Assembly (NCBI GenBank): GCA_034509425.1
Contig: JAVTVJ010001876.1
Span: forward strand, 62,001-126,000
Reading direction: 5' to 3'
DNA length: 64,000 bases
Source: Eopsaltria australis
Lineage: Eukaryota > Chordata > Aves > Passeriformes > Petroicidae
In this document: piece by piece, positions 11,801 through 22,460 of the stretch
Layout of the letters: every line of letters begins with the position of its first letter
Numbering within the stretch: position 1 is the first letter of the stretch
Made by a program: the position numbers and the translations under genes
The notes under the pieces: model-generated
Seen by the model: the letters and a program-made list of their open reading frames with translations, nothing else
What the model was told of the DNA's origin: nothing
Database searches by the model: none

Positions 11801-14800
11801 TTCAACAAGAGAAACTACCAAGTTCTGCCCCAGGGAAGGAACAATCCCCTGCACCAGTATATGCTGGGGGCCACATCACTGGAGAGCAGCTTAGCAGAAG
11901 AGGCCCTCTGGGTCCTCAAGGGTGCCAAGCTGAAGATGAGATAGCAGTGTGCCCTTGCTGCAAGGAAGGAGAATGGTGTCCTGGGCAGCATCAGGATGAG
12001 TGTGGCCAGCAGGTCAGGGAGAGGATCCTGCCCCTCTCCTCAGCAGTGGTGAGGCCAGAGCTGGAGCACTGGCTCCCCAGTACAGGAGAGAGATGGCCAT
12101 GCTTGAGAGAGTCCAGTGAAGGGCCACAGAGATGGTGAAGGGACTGGAATCTCTCTTGTGACGAAAGACTGGGGGAGCCGGGAGGGTCCAGCCTGGAGAA
12201 GGGGTATCATTCATACAGGAAAGAGGGCAACAAGAGGATGGATCCAGGCTCTTCCCAGTTGTGCCCAGTGTCAGGATCAGAGGGCATGGGCACACACTGA
12301 AACACAGGAGAGTCCCTCTGAAGATCAGGAAGCACTTTTCCTTTATGAGGTTGTCCAGGAAAGAGGGGATATCCTTGGCAACTAACTCTGGATGGTGCTG
12401 CTTGTGCATGGGGGGCTTGTAATAGATTATCTCAAGAGGTCCTTTCCAAACTCAACCATTCTGTGATCTCCAGCCAAAGACCCTCCTGAACACCTCAGTT
12501 CCCCACTGAGCTCAAATTGTTCCTGATCTGCTTCCCCGTTCCTGCACGGCAGCCTTGACTACACTGGGCAGCAGCATCTGCTACCTGCCCCTCCTTCCCC
12601 ACAGGTGTGGTGAGAAGGCTTTGCTGCAGTGCTTTGCAGCTGGACAGAAGAGCATGTGGTGGAAGTGCTGTGGCCACCACAGAGCAGAAGAGGAAAACAA
12701 AGGAGAACAGCAAGATGACTCAGGGTTAGGCAGCAAGGAACCAGAGCACCAGACTTTGAAAATGAAGCAGGGTCCTGGCAAAGTGTGCCTCTCCTCACTG
12801 CATGGAGAGCTGGGAGGGGAGCGACGGCTATCGAGGCCTTGCTATTTCACACCCTCCTCCCAGCTCCCCAGCAAGACAGGAGGGACAAGTGGAGCCAAGG
12901 CACAACAGACTTCTTACATTCCCCAGAGATGGGGATGGATGAAGTACAGCCCCACACCAAGGTCCTCAGCTGCATCGCTTGTGGGAGTCAAAGCTGCCCC
13001 TTCCCACAGACCCATCTCAAGCGCATCTCCAGAGCCCCTCACAGGCACCTCTTGCCTTCACAGCCCTCCTGCTGACCTGTGTACCCCCACCCAGCCCACA
13101 CTGCTGGAAAGTGATGGGGCACTGCTCAAGCCTCCATTCCTCGGCCATCGCACTCCAGCCAGCGCAGTCAGCAGGCAGGGAACTCATCTGGAGCCTGGCC
13201 ATGGCTGGGGCTCTGCTGCGCACATGTTATGCTGTGGCTTTGGCAAACATCTGGCTCTGGGGCTCCCGCCCCTCTGAGTGACGGCTCTTGGTGGGAGAGG
13301 AGGGGAGGCTGGCGCCAGTGTGGTCAGCGATCCCACGCACGGCTCCCTGCGCCTGAGTGCGTGCCAGGCGTCCTGCCCTCCCAGCCCTGGCACAGCCACT
13401 GACCAGCTAAAAGCGGCCAGGGAGCGGCCACGCGGCTATTTCAGGAGCCATTCCTGGCTCCAGGCCTTTGTCTCAGCCTCCAGCACACTTGAGTCTCACG
13501 GGAGGGAGCAGGGTCAGGGTCTGGTCCAGCGACAGTCCAGCACACGTGGCCGAGGCGAGGGTCAGCCCCCACGGCTACCAGAGCCCCCTGTCCAGGGAGC
13601 CCCAGCACAGCTGCCAGCACTGCTGGCTCGCACCACTGGATCCCAAAAGCCCCAGACAAGGGCCACAGTTGGGCTGGCAGTCCCACAGCCAAGGCCTCCA
13701 CACCACCCAGAGAAGCTGTGACTGCCCCATCCCTGAAGTGTTCAAGGCGAGGTTGGACGGGGCTTGGAGCAACCTGGTCTAGTGGAAGGTGTCTCTGCCC
13801 ATGGCAGGACATGGAACAAGAAGGGCTTTAAGGTCTCTTCCCAGCCTTCTCTGATTCTATGATAGACACAGGGCTGCCAGAAACACGTAGCTGGGCATGG
13901 GGAGCAGGGGCTGCCGATGGCCTCCAGCCTGCTCTGAGATGGGGTAAAGCCTTTGGTTCAGAGGATGAGGGAAAGTGGGTTAACCACAGATGCTGGCAGG
14001 GAGGCAGGATGTGGATGGTGGGGCTGGACAAGAGGTGAGGGAGCCTGGGAGTGCACAGCACCCTTCTGCGAGCCCAGGGGCCTCCAAGGACAAGGACAGA
14101 CCAAGGCAGAGAAGGACAAGGAGTGAGGTTGCACACCTGGGTTCCTGAGTGTCCTCGTTGGTGAAATGGCATCTGCAGCCAGGAGCTACAGGGCATAGGG
14201 AGCCTCATGGAAGGTGCAGGAGCTGAACGGGACTTGGAAGCTGGGGAGCAGAAAGGGGCAGGGAATCCTGGAGCAGAGCAGGGCTGGGAAGCTGGGCTAT
14301 GTGGGGAAGAGTGCTCAAGGTGGGGGGCTTGAATAGGGCAGCCACAGCACAGGGTGGAAATGGCAGGGCCTTGAAGCCAGAATGACCCCAAACCAGGGTG
14401 TGGGGCTAGGTTTCAGCCATGTGGAGCTCAGGCAGGGAGTGCTCAGAGAAAGTCTATGCAGCAAGATGGGACACAGATCAGCAAGACGTGCAGGAGAGAC
14501 TGGGCTGGGGTCAGGACAAGATTGAGCATGCCAGGCAGGGTGAGCCTAGAGAGCAAGGCAGGGATGGTGCCCCCAACATCAGGAGGACATGGAGCAGCTC
14601 TGGAGCCAGGCTGCGTGAGATGGGGGTGTTCAACCTCAAAAAGGCTTCAGGGAAACCCCAGAGCCCCTTCCAGTGACTAAAGGGGCTCCAAGAGAGCTGG
14701 AGAGGCACTTCGGACAAGGGGTGGAGAGATAGGACAAGGGAGAATGGCTTCCCACTGCCAGAGGACCAGGTTAGACGGCATGTTGGAAAGCCCTGTGAGG

Positions 14801-17800
14801 GTGGGGAGGCCCTGGCACAGGCTGCCCAGAGCAGCTGTGGCTGCTCCATCCCTGTAAGTGCCCAAGGCCAGGTTGGACTGGTCTAGTGAAAGGTGTCCCT
14901 GCCCATGGCAGGGGGTTGCAACTGGATGATCTTTAAGGTCCCTTCCCACCTAAACCATTCCGGGACTCCACCGGGAGAAGGGAAAGGCTGGCATGTCCCA
15001 AGGGCTATGCAGGTGGAGGAGAGCTGCCACAGTGGCAAGGAGTCCCTTGGAAGAAGACAACTGCAGCTGGCACTGACCAAGGGGTGTGGGGAGAACAAGA
15101 GGGAGCAGAAACTGGGCGGGGGGGGGGGGCATGCTGGTGACTGAGGCCGTAGGAGGGGGACAGGAGGACTGGTCCTTTGGAGGGCAGCATGCATGGGTGA
15201 GCCTGTGGGTGGACATGGAGGAGGGAGCTGTGTGAGCAAGGGCAGTGGTAGAAAGAGGAGTTCTGAGGGGCCTAGAGCTGAAGCAGAGGTAAGGGAAAAG
15301 GGGCAGCTGTGAGGGGGCTGGGGATTGCAGGGAGGAAGGAGGGAGCTGTTCGAGGGGGTTGGGAGGAGGAGCAGAGGATGGGGGGAGAGGAGCGTGAGGG
15401 GCTGGGGCCTCTCAGCTGCAGTGGAAAAGCTGCTGCAGCTCCAGGGGAAATGCTACTTGAATTAATCATGGCGCTGGCTGCTGTGCCAAGCCCAGGAGGA
15501 GGCTGCTGGCAGCGCAAGGAAATAACTTTCACAGGAATTTGGAACAAATGCAGCTCTTCTGGCGGTAACAACAGCACTCACCTCCCCCCACAACCTCCCC
15601 ATGTACCAGCATCTTCCCCATGCCCACACTCCTGTGTATCCCCAGATCCTCCTGCATGGCAGCCTCAGCTCCTCAGGACCGTGATGCTCTCCCTCCCCTT
15701 GTTCTGCTCCCCAGCATGCTCCCAGGCATCTCCCCATCTCACTCGCCTTCTTGTTTCTAAAGAGGGGGAGGCCTGTTCTATGTTGTGCAAAGGTCTGAAA
15801 ATAGGTTGATGCTAAATCCCTTGCCCTAAGAACACAAATGCAGGCAGCAGTGCTCCCCTTCCTCCTACCACCTCCCTTGAGCACAGTGGGTGAGCGTCAG
15901 TCCTTGTGCTGCTCCAGTGTCCATGCATGGCTACACTGTGTCCCCTCACAGCTGCCCCTTTGGCAGCACAACCAAGGCATCAGAATTAGCCCTCCACACC
16001 CTCTTTTGGTAATATAGTGTATGTGGTCTGGTGTAGCCGACAGCTCTTCATCCAAATCTTCTTCCCTGGGGCACAGCCCATGTGGTTGTCCCAGTGCATG
16101 CAGCACTGCCCATGAATGTCCCATGGAATCACAAATCAGAACCAAAAACTCATCAGACTTGTCCTCAAAACTGCAGAGACTCTACATTAGGTGCATTGCT
16201 GGCCAGCTTTTAATTTCTGATGTTCCCCAACATTTCTGTGTATGGGTACAAAGGGCGTATGTAAACCCTGGCTCCAAAATCATCAATACTGGATACATGC
16301 AAGAATCAATAATCCACCATTCCATGTCGTTCAGGTTGCTGTCCAATCAGCCCATGCTCACTGCATGGGGTTCACAGTTCTCTCTGCCAGAGCACAGACA
16401 ATACTTGATTTAGCATGAAAAGTCAGAAAGTCCCAGAAAAACACTATCTGACCATGCATGCAGTCAAATGTTTAAAACAAATTTAAACCAGCAGGGTGAA
16501 TTTATACCAGAGCAGTGCTTCGCATCACGGACCACAGCACTGGAACGTGGTCCGGTGCCCTAAAGCTTCTGCATCATCAGCTCACGGCTGCAGAGAGGAG
16601 CAAGGCAGCCAGCTGGTGACTGTCTTCTGCTCCATTTTCCGCTGGCCTCGTGTTCACTGGTACCCTGGGCTCTCTCTCCGCTGGTGCTTCCTTCTCATCT
16701 CAGATTTGAACAGCAGGTTTGCTATTTCCTTTGCTTCATGCTCAGTCTGCTACTGTGGGATCTGGCCCATAGTAAACACGAATAATAAACAGAGATGTTA
16801 TGAGTTCCTTTTTCTTTCTCAGAAGCTCAGGCCAGCAACCTGCTCTGCTCATCCCTGTTCATACCCAGACACAAAGACTGACCCAGCAGACAGAATGGAG
16901 TCTGCAAGGGAGCAGGAGATCTGTAGTGATTCTTCAGGTCTCTCCTGTTCACTCACAGGGACTCCTTCCTTCCCCACCTTTCTGTCCTGTCCATGGAGAG
17001 CAGACATCACTGTCTAAAAACAGACCTGGTCCTCCCAGGGTTTTCTGATTAAAAATGTGGCAGACCGACAGAGAAGCAAACCTACTGAGTTCTGTGCTGA
17101 CCTGGGTGACTGTCCTGTGTCCTGTATGTCATCTGGCAGGGCATGCCTGTGACCTGACCTGTGTGGGTCTGGACGAAACCCAGACCTTGACAGAGGTGCT
17201 TGACTGTCCCGAGGCAAGGTGAGCCCCAATGCCTGGAAGCCATAGAAAGATAGAATCAAGCAGGAGCAATGGCACAAAAGGGCTGTGGGGGCAGCACACC
17301 TGACATGGACAAGTTTGTGGGGGACAGTGCTAGGCACTGGCCACTGCGAGCCCTGGCAGCACCTCTGAAACCTTCCCGTTTGAGGCAACAGGGGTGGTCA
17401 TGTCAGGCAGCTGTGCTCCAAGCCCAGGGCTCCCTGACCTGGCTCTGCCCAGCTCCCAGACTTGGCTGGCTCCTGCTGCATCCTCGATCAAGCCATCGGC
17501 CTGGCCAGCCTCCTTTCCCATCCTCTCACATTTCCCGGCTCAGAGGAAGCAGCAGCAGATGTGTGAGCTGTTTGCTTTGTGCCGGGGCCGCGCGGGAGTT
17601 ACCTGCGCTCGGCCCAGCCGCGCTGCTTCCAAACGAAACACAAGGACTAAGCCAAGACCATCGAAACGGAGCCAAGCCTTGGTCACTCCCAGCCGCCAGG
17701 CCAGCCCTGTCCCCCGCCCAGCACAGAGCCAGGCTGGCCCCGGCCAGGGCCAGGCAGTGGCTGCTGTCCGGGTGTGCCCTCAGCCCCAGCTCCTCTGCAG

Positions 17801-20800
17801 GCCGCGCTCTCCCCGGGCCTGGCCCCGCTCTCGCAGTCAGAGCCCAGAGCTCAGCCGCCATCTCCGATTGCATTTCCAGAACGCCTTCCCACACAGCAAG
17901 CGAGCAGCACCGAGCAGGAAGGCACGGACAAGGAAAGAGGGGGGCCTCCCTTCGGGGGCTGCGCAGCCCAGATGCCCCTGCACACACCTGGGGCTGTCAT
18001 GCTCATGCAAGGACACACAGCATCTCTGCTCTGAGCCTGGCCCTGAACCCCCCGACCCCATCCCCACCCACCGCAGACTGGGACAGTGTGTTGTGCTGCC
18101 CTGCATACACCAAACCCAAATCTCCCCTGACCTACATCTTCCACCTCATCTCCCACTTCTGCCCAGAAGAATCCTACCTTGACCTGTCCCCCAGCCCCCT
18201 GATCTATGCCATCCTACACCTGTCCCTGCCCCACATGCCATCTCTATTCCACACCTGGCCCTTGCTCCCAACCAATTCCTCCTTCCCACCACACCCCTAC
18301 CCTGTTACCTGCACTCACTCCCCAACAAGCCCCTCTCAGCACTCCCACCCCACTCCATCAGTCACCTGCATGCACACACACACCCCCCATAGCCCATCCT
18401 CCCCAGCCCACACTCACACCCCCCATGGCCCTGCAGTGTACCCGCAGGGCACCCATAGGCCATTCTTTCTTGACTGCTCCAAATTTTCCTCCAGGGTGAC
18501 CTAGAGACCCTTTTTCCTGGCCAAGTCACAGGACCTCCTCCAGCCTTGCCTTATGGACACCAGAATTCCCATTCTTCCCAGCCCCTTGGGCACCATTCAC
18601 CAACCTGGTGCCAGAGCTTCTCACGGTCCCAGCCAGACATCCCCGTGCCCCACACCTCCAGCAAAGAAGTGCCCTCAGTGCCACTGGTGCTTGTCCTGAT
18701 GGACAGCCTGGATGCTGCCATGGTTGGCAGTGCCTCACTGCACCCCCACACCCGCCCTCACCCTGACTCAGGCAGGTGGCATCACCTGTCCCCAGGAACC
18801 AGGGCTCCAGGGCCTGAGCTGCAACAGAAACACCAAACACAGGGAACACAGAACACACGGAATCCAAATGGCATTGCTAGCTCATCATGGGGTCACAGAG
18901 CTTTTGGAGGCCCAGCAACTCACTTGGCTCCAGCTGCGACCTCTTGCCACATAAAGGCTGGTGCAGCAGCACGTATCTCAGCTCATTAGCTTGTTAGCAT
19001 AATTAATGCTAATGCTCATCATCAGCCTTACCAACACTGATGAACTTGGGCAAATGACCTCACAGGGGGAGGGGGAAGTTCAAAGCCTGGCTATGGGCAG
19101 TTTCCCAAAGGCAGTATCGTGCTCCTGAGCTCTGCTTGGAGTGTCCTGGCTGCAAGGCAGCTTCACACTGGTGCAAGCAAGGCCTGGCACAGCAGGACCC
19201 ACCTCAAGAGAGGCCCACACCATGCTCTGCATGACGGGCCACCTTGCAGTGTGCCCCATGTCAGTGGCATTGCCCACTACTTGCACACAGAAAGGATGCA
19301 CATGACTTGGCCCTATTCCGGACTCACACCAAGTGTGAGGATTTCAGCTCTGGCATTCCTTCTGCAAATGCTGCCCATCAAAGCCATGACACATGCACCA
19401 AAGACCCTGCACTGGCAGGTCTCCCACCCCAAGCTGCTCACAGCCCCAGCCATGCCCCCACCAAGTTCAGGTCTCAATACTTGTACTTACCTGCAAGAAG
19501 CAGGTCCCAACAGGGGTGTTCTCCTTCAGGGACACATTGTAGAAATTACTCCTGAACACTGGCTCATTGTCGTTGACATCCTGCAAGGCCACGTGCACCA
19601 CAGCTGAGGAAGAGAGAGCAGGGGTTCCCCGGTCTGTGGCCAGCACAGTGAGCTGAGGCTGAGGGTCCTTCTCGTAATCCAGTGGGGCAGCAGTGGTGAT
19701 GATGCCAGTGGCAGGATCAATGGTAAACCAGCTGGAGTGGGTGTCATGGCCATGCAGGATGCTGTATCGCACCTCCCCGTTGGGACCCTGGTCTTTGTCA
19801 CGAGCTGTCACCTGCAGGACAAAGCTGCCTGGGTACACCACCTCAGGGATGCTCTGCTTGTACTCCTGCTGGTCGAAGAGTGGGGGATTGTCATTAACAT
19901 CCATCACCTGCAGCACAAAGGCCGATTCTGCCCGGAGCGGGGGTGTTCCTGAGTCAGTAGCTGTCACCCGCAGATCGTAGGAGTCTCTTTCTTCCCGATC
20001 CAGAAGTTGATCCACACAGATCAGATAGATGATGTTGTCCTTGGTAGTGAGGGCAAACTTGCCATCTCCTCCCTCCAGTGTGACATTGACATTGGAGTAC
20101 TCCCCGTAGTCTGGATCGGAAACAGAAATGCGTGCCACATACTGTCCAGGCTGGGCTCCCTCGGAGATCTGTGGGGAGCCATCCTCACTCAGAAAGATGA
20201 TAGTCATGGTGGGCTGGTTGTCATTGTAGTCACGCACATGGATAGTGACAAAGGCTGTGGTGACCTCAGGATGGACAGCCTTATCCCTTGCCTGCACCAC
20301 CAGCTCATGCACCTTCCTCACTTCATAGTCCAGACCCTTGTTCAGTTTGATGACTCCAGTCCGGGCATCAATCGTGAAGTACTGGTCAGGATCGCTCTGC
20401 CGTCGGTTGATCTCATAAATCACATCCCCATTGTCACCTTCGTCAGCATCAGAGGCAAAGACCTGCAGGATGCTGCTGCCAGGTTTCAGATTCTCTGAAA
20501 TGAGTGTATGATAGCGGCTCTGGTTGAAGCTGGGAGCATTGTCATTGATATCCTGAATGGACACATCCAGTGTCATCTGGGTGCTCCGGGGAGGAGAGCC
20601 ACCATCGTAGGCTTCCAACAGCAGCGAGTAGGACGAACGGTTCTCCCGATCCAGAACGTTGCTGACCACCAGGTCCAAATACAGGACCCCATTGGGTCCT
20701 CGACGTGTTTCCAGGCGGAAGGCCTGCCCCACGTTCCCTCCCTTAATTGTATAGCCTTGTGTGTTCAGGAGGCCACTGTCAGCATCAAAAGCTGGGTCCA

Positions 20801-21242
20801 AGGGAAACCTGCTGCCAATGGGTGTGTGCTCTGGGATCTGAAAGGTGCTGTGCTGTTTGGGAAATGCTGGGGCATGGTCATTGATGTCATTCACTTGGAT
20901 GTTCACTTCTACCGTGATACCCTCCGGGGTGACAGCAATGAAGCTGTAGCGGTCGCGAGTCTCCCGGTCCAGGACACGAGCTGTTTTGATGATCCCAGTA
21001 TTCTCATCTATCCCCAAGTCAGTGGAGACGCCGCTGCCCTCCTGTGCTGAGATGAAATACATGTTGGCACTAGTTTCAGGGGGTAGGCCAGCACTGATGT
21101 CCCCAATGATGGTGCCAGCTGGCTGCTCCTCATCTATTTGTAGATCCAGGGTGCCCAGGACAGCAGAGCCCATCCCTGCTCTCAGACCCCCAAGAATAAG
21201 CAGCTCCAGCAGAAGCATTGTTGACCTCTTCATTTGCTCCAT
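2690..21242 (-). CDS. DCHS1: DCHS1 (dachsous 1 / protocadherin-16), 5' half, six exons, 3' end off the left edge
   Basis: Large single-pass cadherin; in vertebrates it binds FAT4 on neighbouring cells and works in planar polarity and Hippo signalling. Joining 21242-19491, 6342-6154, 6055-5824, 4819-4583, 4279-3260 and 2877-2690 gives 3618 nt, exactly 1206 codons, with GT-AG introns and matching phases (0,0,1,1,1). The protein begins with a hydrophobic signal segment (about residues 8-20). LDLQIDEEQPAGT at residues 32-44 is recognisable as the mature N terminus of dachsous 1. Repeats follow with calcium-binding LDRE, DAD/DRD and DxNDN motifs: about 11 complete EC domains and the start of EC12 out of 27 in the family. 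Transmembrane and cytoplasmic parts are not in the window. DCHS2 is the main alternative, but the N-terminal and linker sequence match DCHS1 as I remember it. No frameshift or stop was seen. Confidence 0.95.
2892..3031 (-). repeat. CR1 LINE 3' fragment in DCHS1 intron 5
   Basis: The plus strand reads TTTGGGTTGGAAGGGACCTT and, further on, GGCAGGGACACCTTCCACT, the reverse complement of the avian CR1 3' end. The element is therefore sense to DCHS1, and its 3' tail points at the exon 6 acceptor. Confidence 0.9.
3260..4279 (-). CDS. DCHS1: DCHS1 coding exon 5 (EC8 to EC11 start)
   Basis: 1020 nt, phase 1 to phase 1, residues 804-1143. The acceptor is GCCCTCAG|GTCATGC and the donor ACAG|GTGAGAG. 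Linkers read VSDVNDNAPAF, QAEDDNGPIF (degenerate) and ITDENDNSPRL. EC10 contains the insert VAGTGAAADTRKTGTSTV, a region that also looks variable in the human protein. A long antisense reading frame over this exon is a shadow of its GC-rich codons. Confidence 0.94.
4583..4819 (-). CDS. DCHS1: DCHS1 coding exon 4 (EC7 end and EC8 start)
   Basis: 237 nt, phase 1 to phase 1, completing residue 725 and running to 803. The acceptor is TCCTCAG|GTGTCATC and the donor CCAG|GTACGG. It contains AQDGGGLQAQPNARVNISI and then EGTVSPPVF where a DxNDN linker would be expected, so the EC7/EC8 junction lacks the usual calcium ligands. The next repeat starts EQAQYFFSVPED. Confidence 0.92.
4820..5823 (-). other. 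DCHS1 intron 3
   Basis: 1.0-kb intron with canonical ends. A purine-rich stretch (about 5460-5640, GAGGAAGG-type) is the only compositional feature. No repeat family or coding exon recognised. Confidence 0.7.
5824..6055 (-). CDS. DCHS1: DCHS1 coding exon 3 (EC6 end and EC7 start)
   Basis: 232 nt, residues 648-724 plus one base of 725. The acceptor is CCTCAG|GGCGGC and the donor ACAG|GTGAGA. It encodes GGLNSMVYVKVFLEDTNDN, the calcium-binding EC6/EC7 linker, and then GNSPPLFSLNKDTG. The preceding intron is only 98 bp. Confidence 0.93.
6154..6342 (-). CDS. DCHS1: DCHS1 coding exon 2 (EC6, first part)
   Basis: 189 nt, 63 codons (residues 585-647), phase 0 at both ends. The acceptor is CACACAG|GTGACAGCC and the donor GGG|GTGAGT. 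It opens with VTATDADSG, which continues the FLQ at the end of the previous exon, and ends in AVDG. The upstream intron is 13.1 kb. Confidence 0.93.
6343..9710 (-). other. Proximal part of the 13.1-kb DCHS1 intron 1
   Basis: No exon recognised. It holds a short GTGACA/GTAACTG-like tandem stretch near 6480-6510, a moderately GC-rich stretch at about 6930-7110, a 44-bp tandem duplication at 7612-7701, and a CNE-like AT-rich patch with a 16-bp palindrome near 8864. Confidence 0.6.
7612..7701. repeat. 44-bp imperfect tandem duplication
   Basis: GGGCTACAGCCTGTACCCA at 7612 recurs as GGGCTACAGCCCTGTACCCA at 7656. The two copies are adjacent and differ by a few substitutions and a 1-bp indel. Confidence 0.85.
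9711..9980 (+). repeat. CR1 LINE fragment, sense on plus strand
   Basis: Contains TTGTTCAGCCTGGAGAAGAG, GTACCTGAAGAGAGCC, GGATATTGGGAAGAAATTCTT and CACAGGTTGTCCAGAGAAGC, all typical of the CR1 3' region. It stops at GAAGTGTTC without the terminal part. Confidence 0.92.
10205..12470 (+). repeat. Cluster of degraded CR1 copies with reverse-transcriptase remnants
   Basis: At least two sense copies. One near 10230-10630 preserves translated pieces such as GEIPDNWRKVN. The second, about 10890-12470, runs from an upstream ORF2 part through PGNYRTISVTLIPGKLMEQL (11278-11337) and TKFFDTL-like and SSVPQGSILRPVLFDCF-like RT motifs, then into the 3' region, ending TTTCCAAACTCAACCATTCTGTGAT. Many stops and frameshifts make it non-functional. 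Confidence 0.88.
12480..13699 (-). other. DCHS1 intron 1, no recognised element
   Basis: Between CR1 copies. Reading frames on both strands have no recognisable family. A CpG-containing patch at about 13280-13460 stands out slightly in composition. Nothing else supported. Confidence 0.5.
13700..13866 (+). repeat. CR1 3' end with terminal tail
   Basis: Reads AGAAGCTGTGACTGCCCCAT, GGAGCAACCTGGTCTAGTGG and ends CTTCTCTGATTCTATGATAG, the CR1 3' terminus with its ATTCTATGA tail. Confidence 0.93.
14588..14970 (+). repeat. CR1 3' region, sense on plus strand
   Basis: GGACAAGGGAGAATGGCTTC, GCCCTGGCACAGGCTGCCCA and TTTAAGGTCCCTTCCCACCT are CR1 3' sequence. Internally deleted relative to the usual spacing. 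Confidence 0.92.
14971..17260 (-). other. DCHS1 intron 1 with low-complexity and CNE-like segments
   Basis: Holds a G run (15117-15129) inside a purine-rich stretch (about 15240-15420), followed by a segment (about 15420-15590) with CAGCTG E-boxes and GAATTAATCATGG that looks regulatory. I see no gene. The stretch 16000-16800 has no recognised repeat. Confidence 0.5.
17560..18000. other. Locally CpG-rich segment inside DCHS1 intron 1
   Basis: CpG dinucleotides rise in GCCGGGGCCGCGCGGGAG and the following 400 bp compared with the flanks. It could be an intragenic CpG island or alternative promoter. No splice-supported exon is visible, and the open frames crossing it are composition artefacts. 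Confidence 0.35.
18040..18560. repeat. Cytosine-rich low-complexity tract
   Basis: About 500 bp strongly biased to C (and A/T rather than G) on the plus strand, with repeated CCCACAC, CACCCC and two similar CACACCCCCCAT...CCC blocks at about 18371-18430. The minus strand, which is the DCHS1 transcript sense, is therefore G-rich. Confidence 0.75.
18975..19040. promoter_or_regulatory. Candidate homeodomain-site cluster in DCHS1 intron 1
   Basis: Contains CTCATTAGC, TTAGCATAATTAATGCTAA (7-bp perfect inverted arms around AATTA, 18994-19012) and then ATGCTCATCATCA. Dense TAAT/ATTA cores in an otherwise GC-rich intron suggest an enhancer. This is inferred from sequence alone. Confidence 0.4.
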
Positions 21243-21305
21243 GGCTGGCAATCAGCAGAGCAGAGGGTGGCTTGATCTCCCTTGCAGAGTTTGCTTTAAT
21301 CCTGC
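19491..21305 (-). CDS. DCHS1: DCHS1 first coding exon (signal peptide and EC1-EC5)
   Basis: Coding from the ATG at 21242-21240 to the donor CAG|GTAAGT (GT at 19490-19489), 584 codons, phase 0. The ATG has G at -3 and G at +4. Another in-frame ATG lies three codons later and an in-frame TTG three codons earlier. I chose the first ATG because it precedes the hydrophobic signal segment with a good Kozak context. A pyrimidine-rich tract ending CATTCCAG, with the acceptor AG at 21307-21306, puts the exon start at 21305 and leaves about 63 nt of 5' UTR. EC linkers read VNDINDHAPAF, IQDINDNAPSF, VRDYNDNQPTM, VMDVNDNPPLF and LQDVNDNEPVF. Confidence 0.93.
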
Positions 21306-22009
21306 CTGGAATGCAGACCAGAGGATACTGGTTAAGAGGGAGCAAAGGAAGGACAGAAAACACCCTGGAGAGGGAAGGCCTGCCAGGTACCTGCTGCCTG
21401 ACCACTACATCTCGCCTGTCCCTCACAAGAAGCAAATGTGACAATATGTCAGAGACTGCCCAGAACAAAGGCTGGGACAGCACCTAGAGTCACACCTGAA
21501 AGTGCATTGAGGTGAGCAGGTACTACCCTGTCACACAGGCACCTCCTACATCCTCAAGGGTTCTTTCCAACCACTGCCTGCCTGGCAACACTGGCAGCAG
21601 CTGCCCCAGAGCAGCATGCTCCTGTGTCTTTAACAGCTGAATGCTTCCTGTGAGGTTCAGAGCCTGTCTGCAAGAGGACAGAGGTTTTTGGGCAAACAGC
21701 AGCCTTGCATCTCTCCACCCTGAAAAAAGCTGGTGTCAAATTACGAGATAGCTCAGTGAGTGACTGGTTGAGACCCTAGCCCCCACCCCCCTCTCTCCCC
21801 AGCAGTGTGCCTTTTAGGACCACAGGGATATAGGTGCCAAAAACCCCTGAAGTGCAAATCTGGTGTCCCTGGGAAAGAGCACAGAACTGGAGTGGGCTTC
21901 CATCCAGTGAACAATAAATCAAAAAGGATGTATTGCAAAGGATGTGCCCACAGCTGGGAATGCCCGGGATAAAATCAGTCCATGCTCATTGTTTGGGCTG
22001 GCATGGAGA

Positions 22010-22460
22010 TCTGTGGGTGCCCCAAGCTGGTACCATGGAGGGCGGTGGCAGTGCAGTAGGAACGCAGCGACTCCCTCCGAGCTGCCAGCTGCTCCGTCCC
22101 ACACCCTCCGCTGCTCACTCCCCTCCTTTGTCTCCTTCTCGCTGCTCCTTGCTGGCTCCGACTCCTTCCCTCCCTTTCCCCGTAACTGCATTTCATTGCA
22201 GCAGTGGGGGAGGGACGCACAGGCAGCCACAGCTCCCGCAGCACTGCAGCCGGACACGGCAGACATGCCGGACACGCTCCCTGTGCCCGCAGGCTGCCAG
22301 CCCCCTGCACTGCCCACCCCTCCAGACAATAGCCAGAGTAAACCAGCGGCCAAGGAGCTGCTGAGGAACACCAACCCCAACACTCGCTCAGCCCCAGCGA
22401 ACGAGGCTTCGTGGTCTGCAGGGATGGCGGCAGCATGAGCTCACACTTGGACTCTCTTGA
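22010..22460. promoter_or_regulatory. GC-rich block, possible alternative DCHS1 promoter
   Basis: Moderately CpG-containing, pyrimidine-rich on the plus strand (CTCCGTCCCACACCCTCCGC), with GCCGGACACGG twice. It lies 0.8-1.2 kb upstream of the coding exon. The assignment is speculative and no splice donor was confirmed. Confidence 0.25.

Noticed and set aside
17269..18504. 411-codon plus-strand open frame in DCHS1 intron 1
   Set aside because: It crosses a CpG-rich patch and the C-rich tract, its residues are dominated by S, P, H and T from low-complexity DNA, and no family or splice signal fits.
21249..21251. TTG three codons before the ATG as the DCHS1 start
   Set aside because: The ATG at 21242 has a good Kozak context, and vertebrate initiation at TTG would be exceptional.
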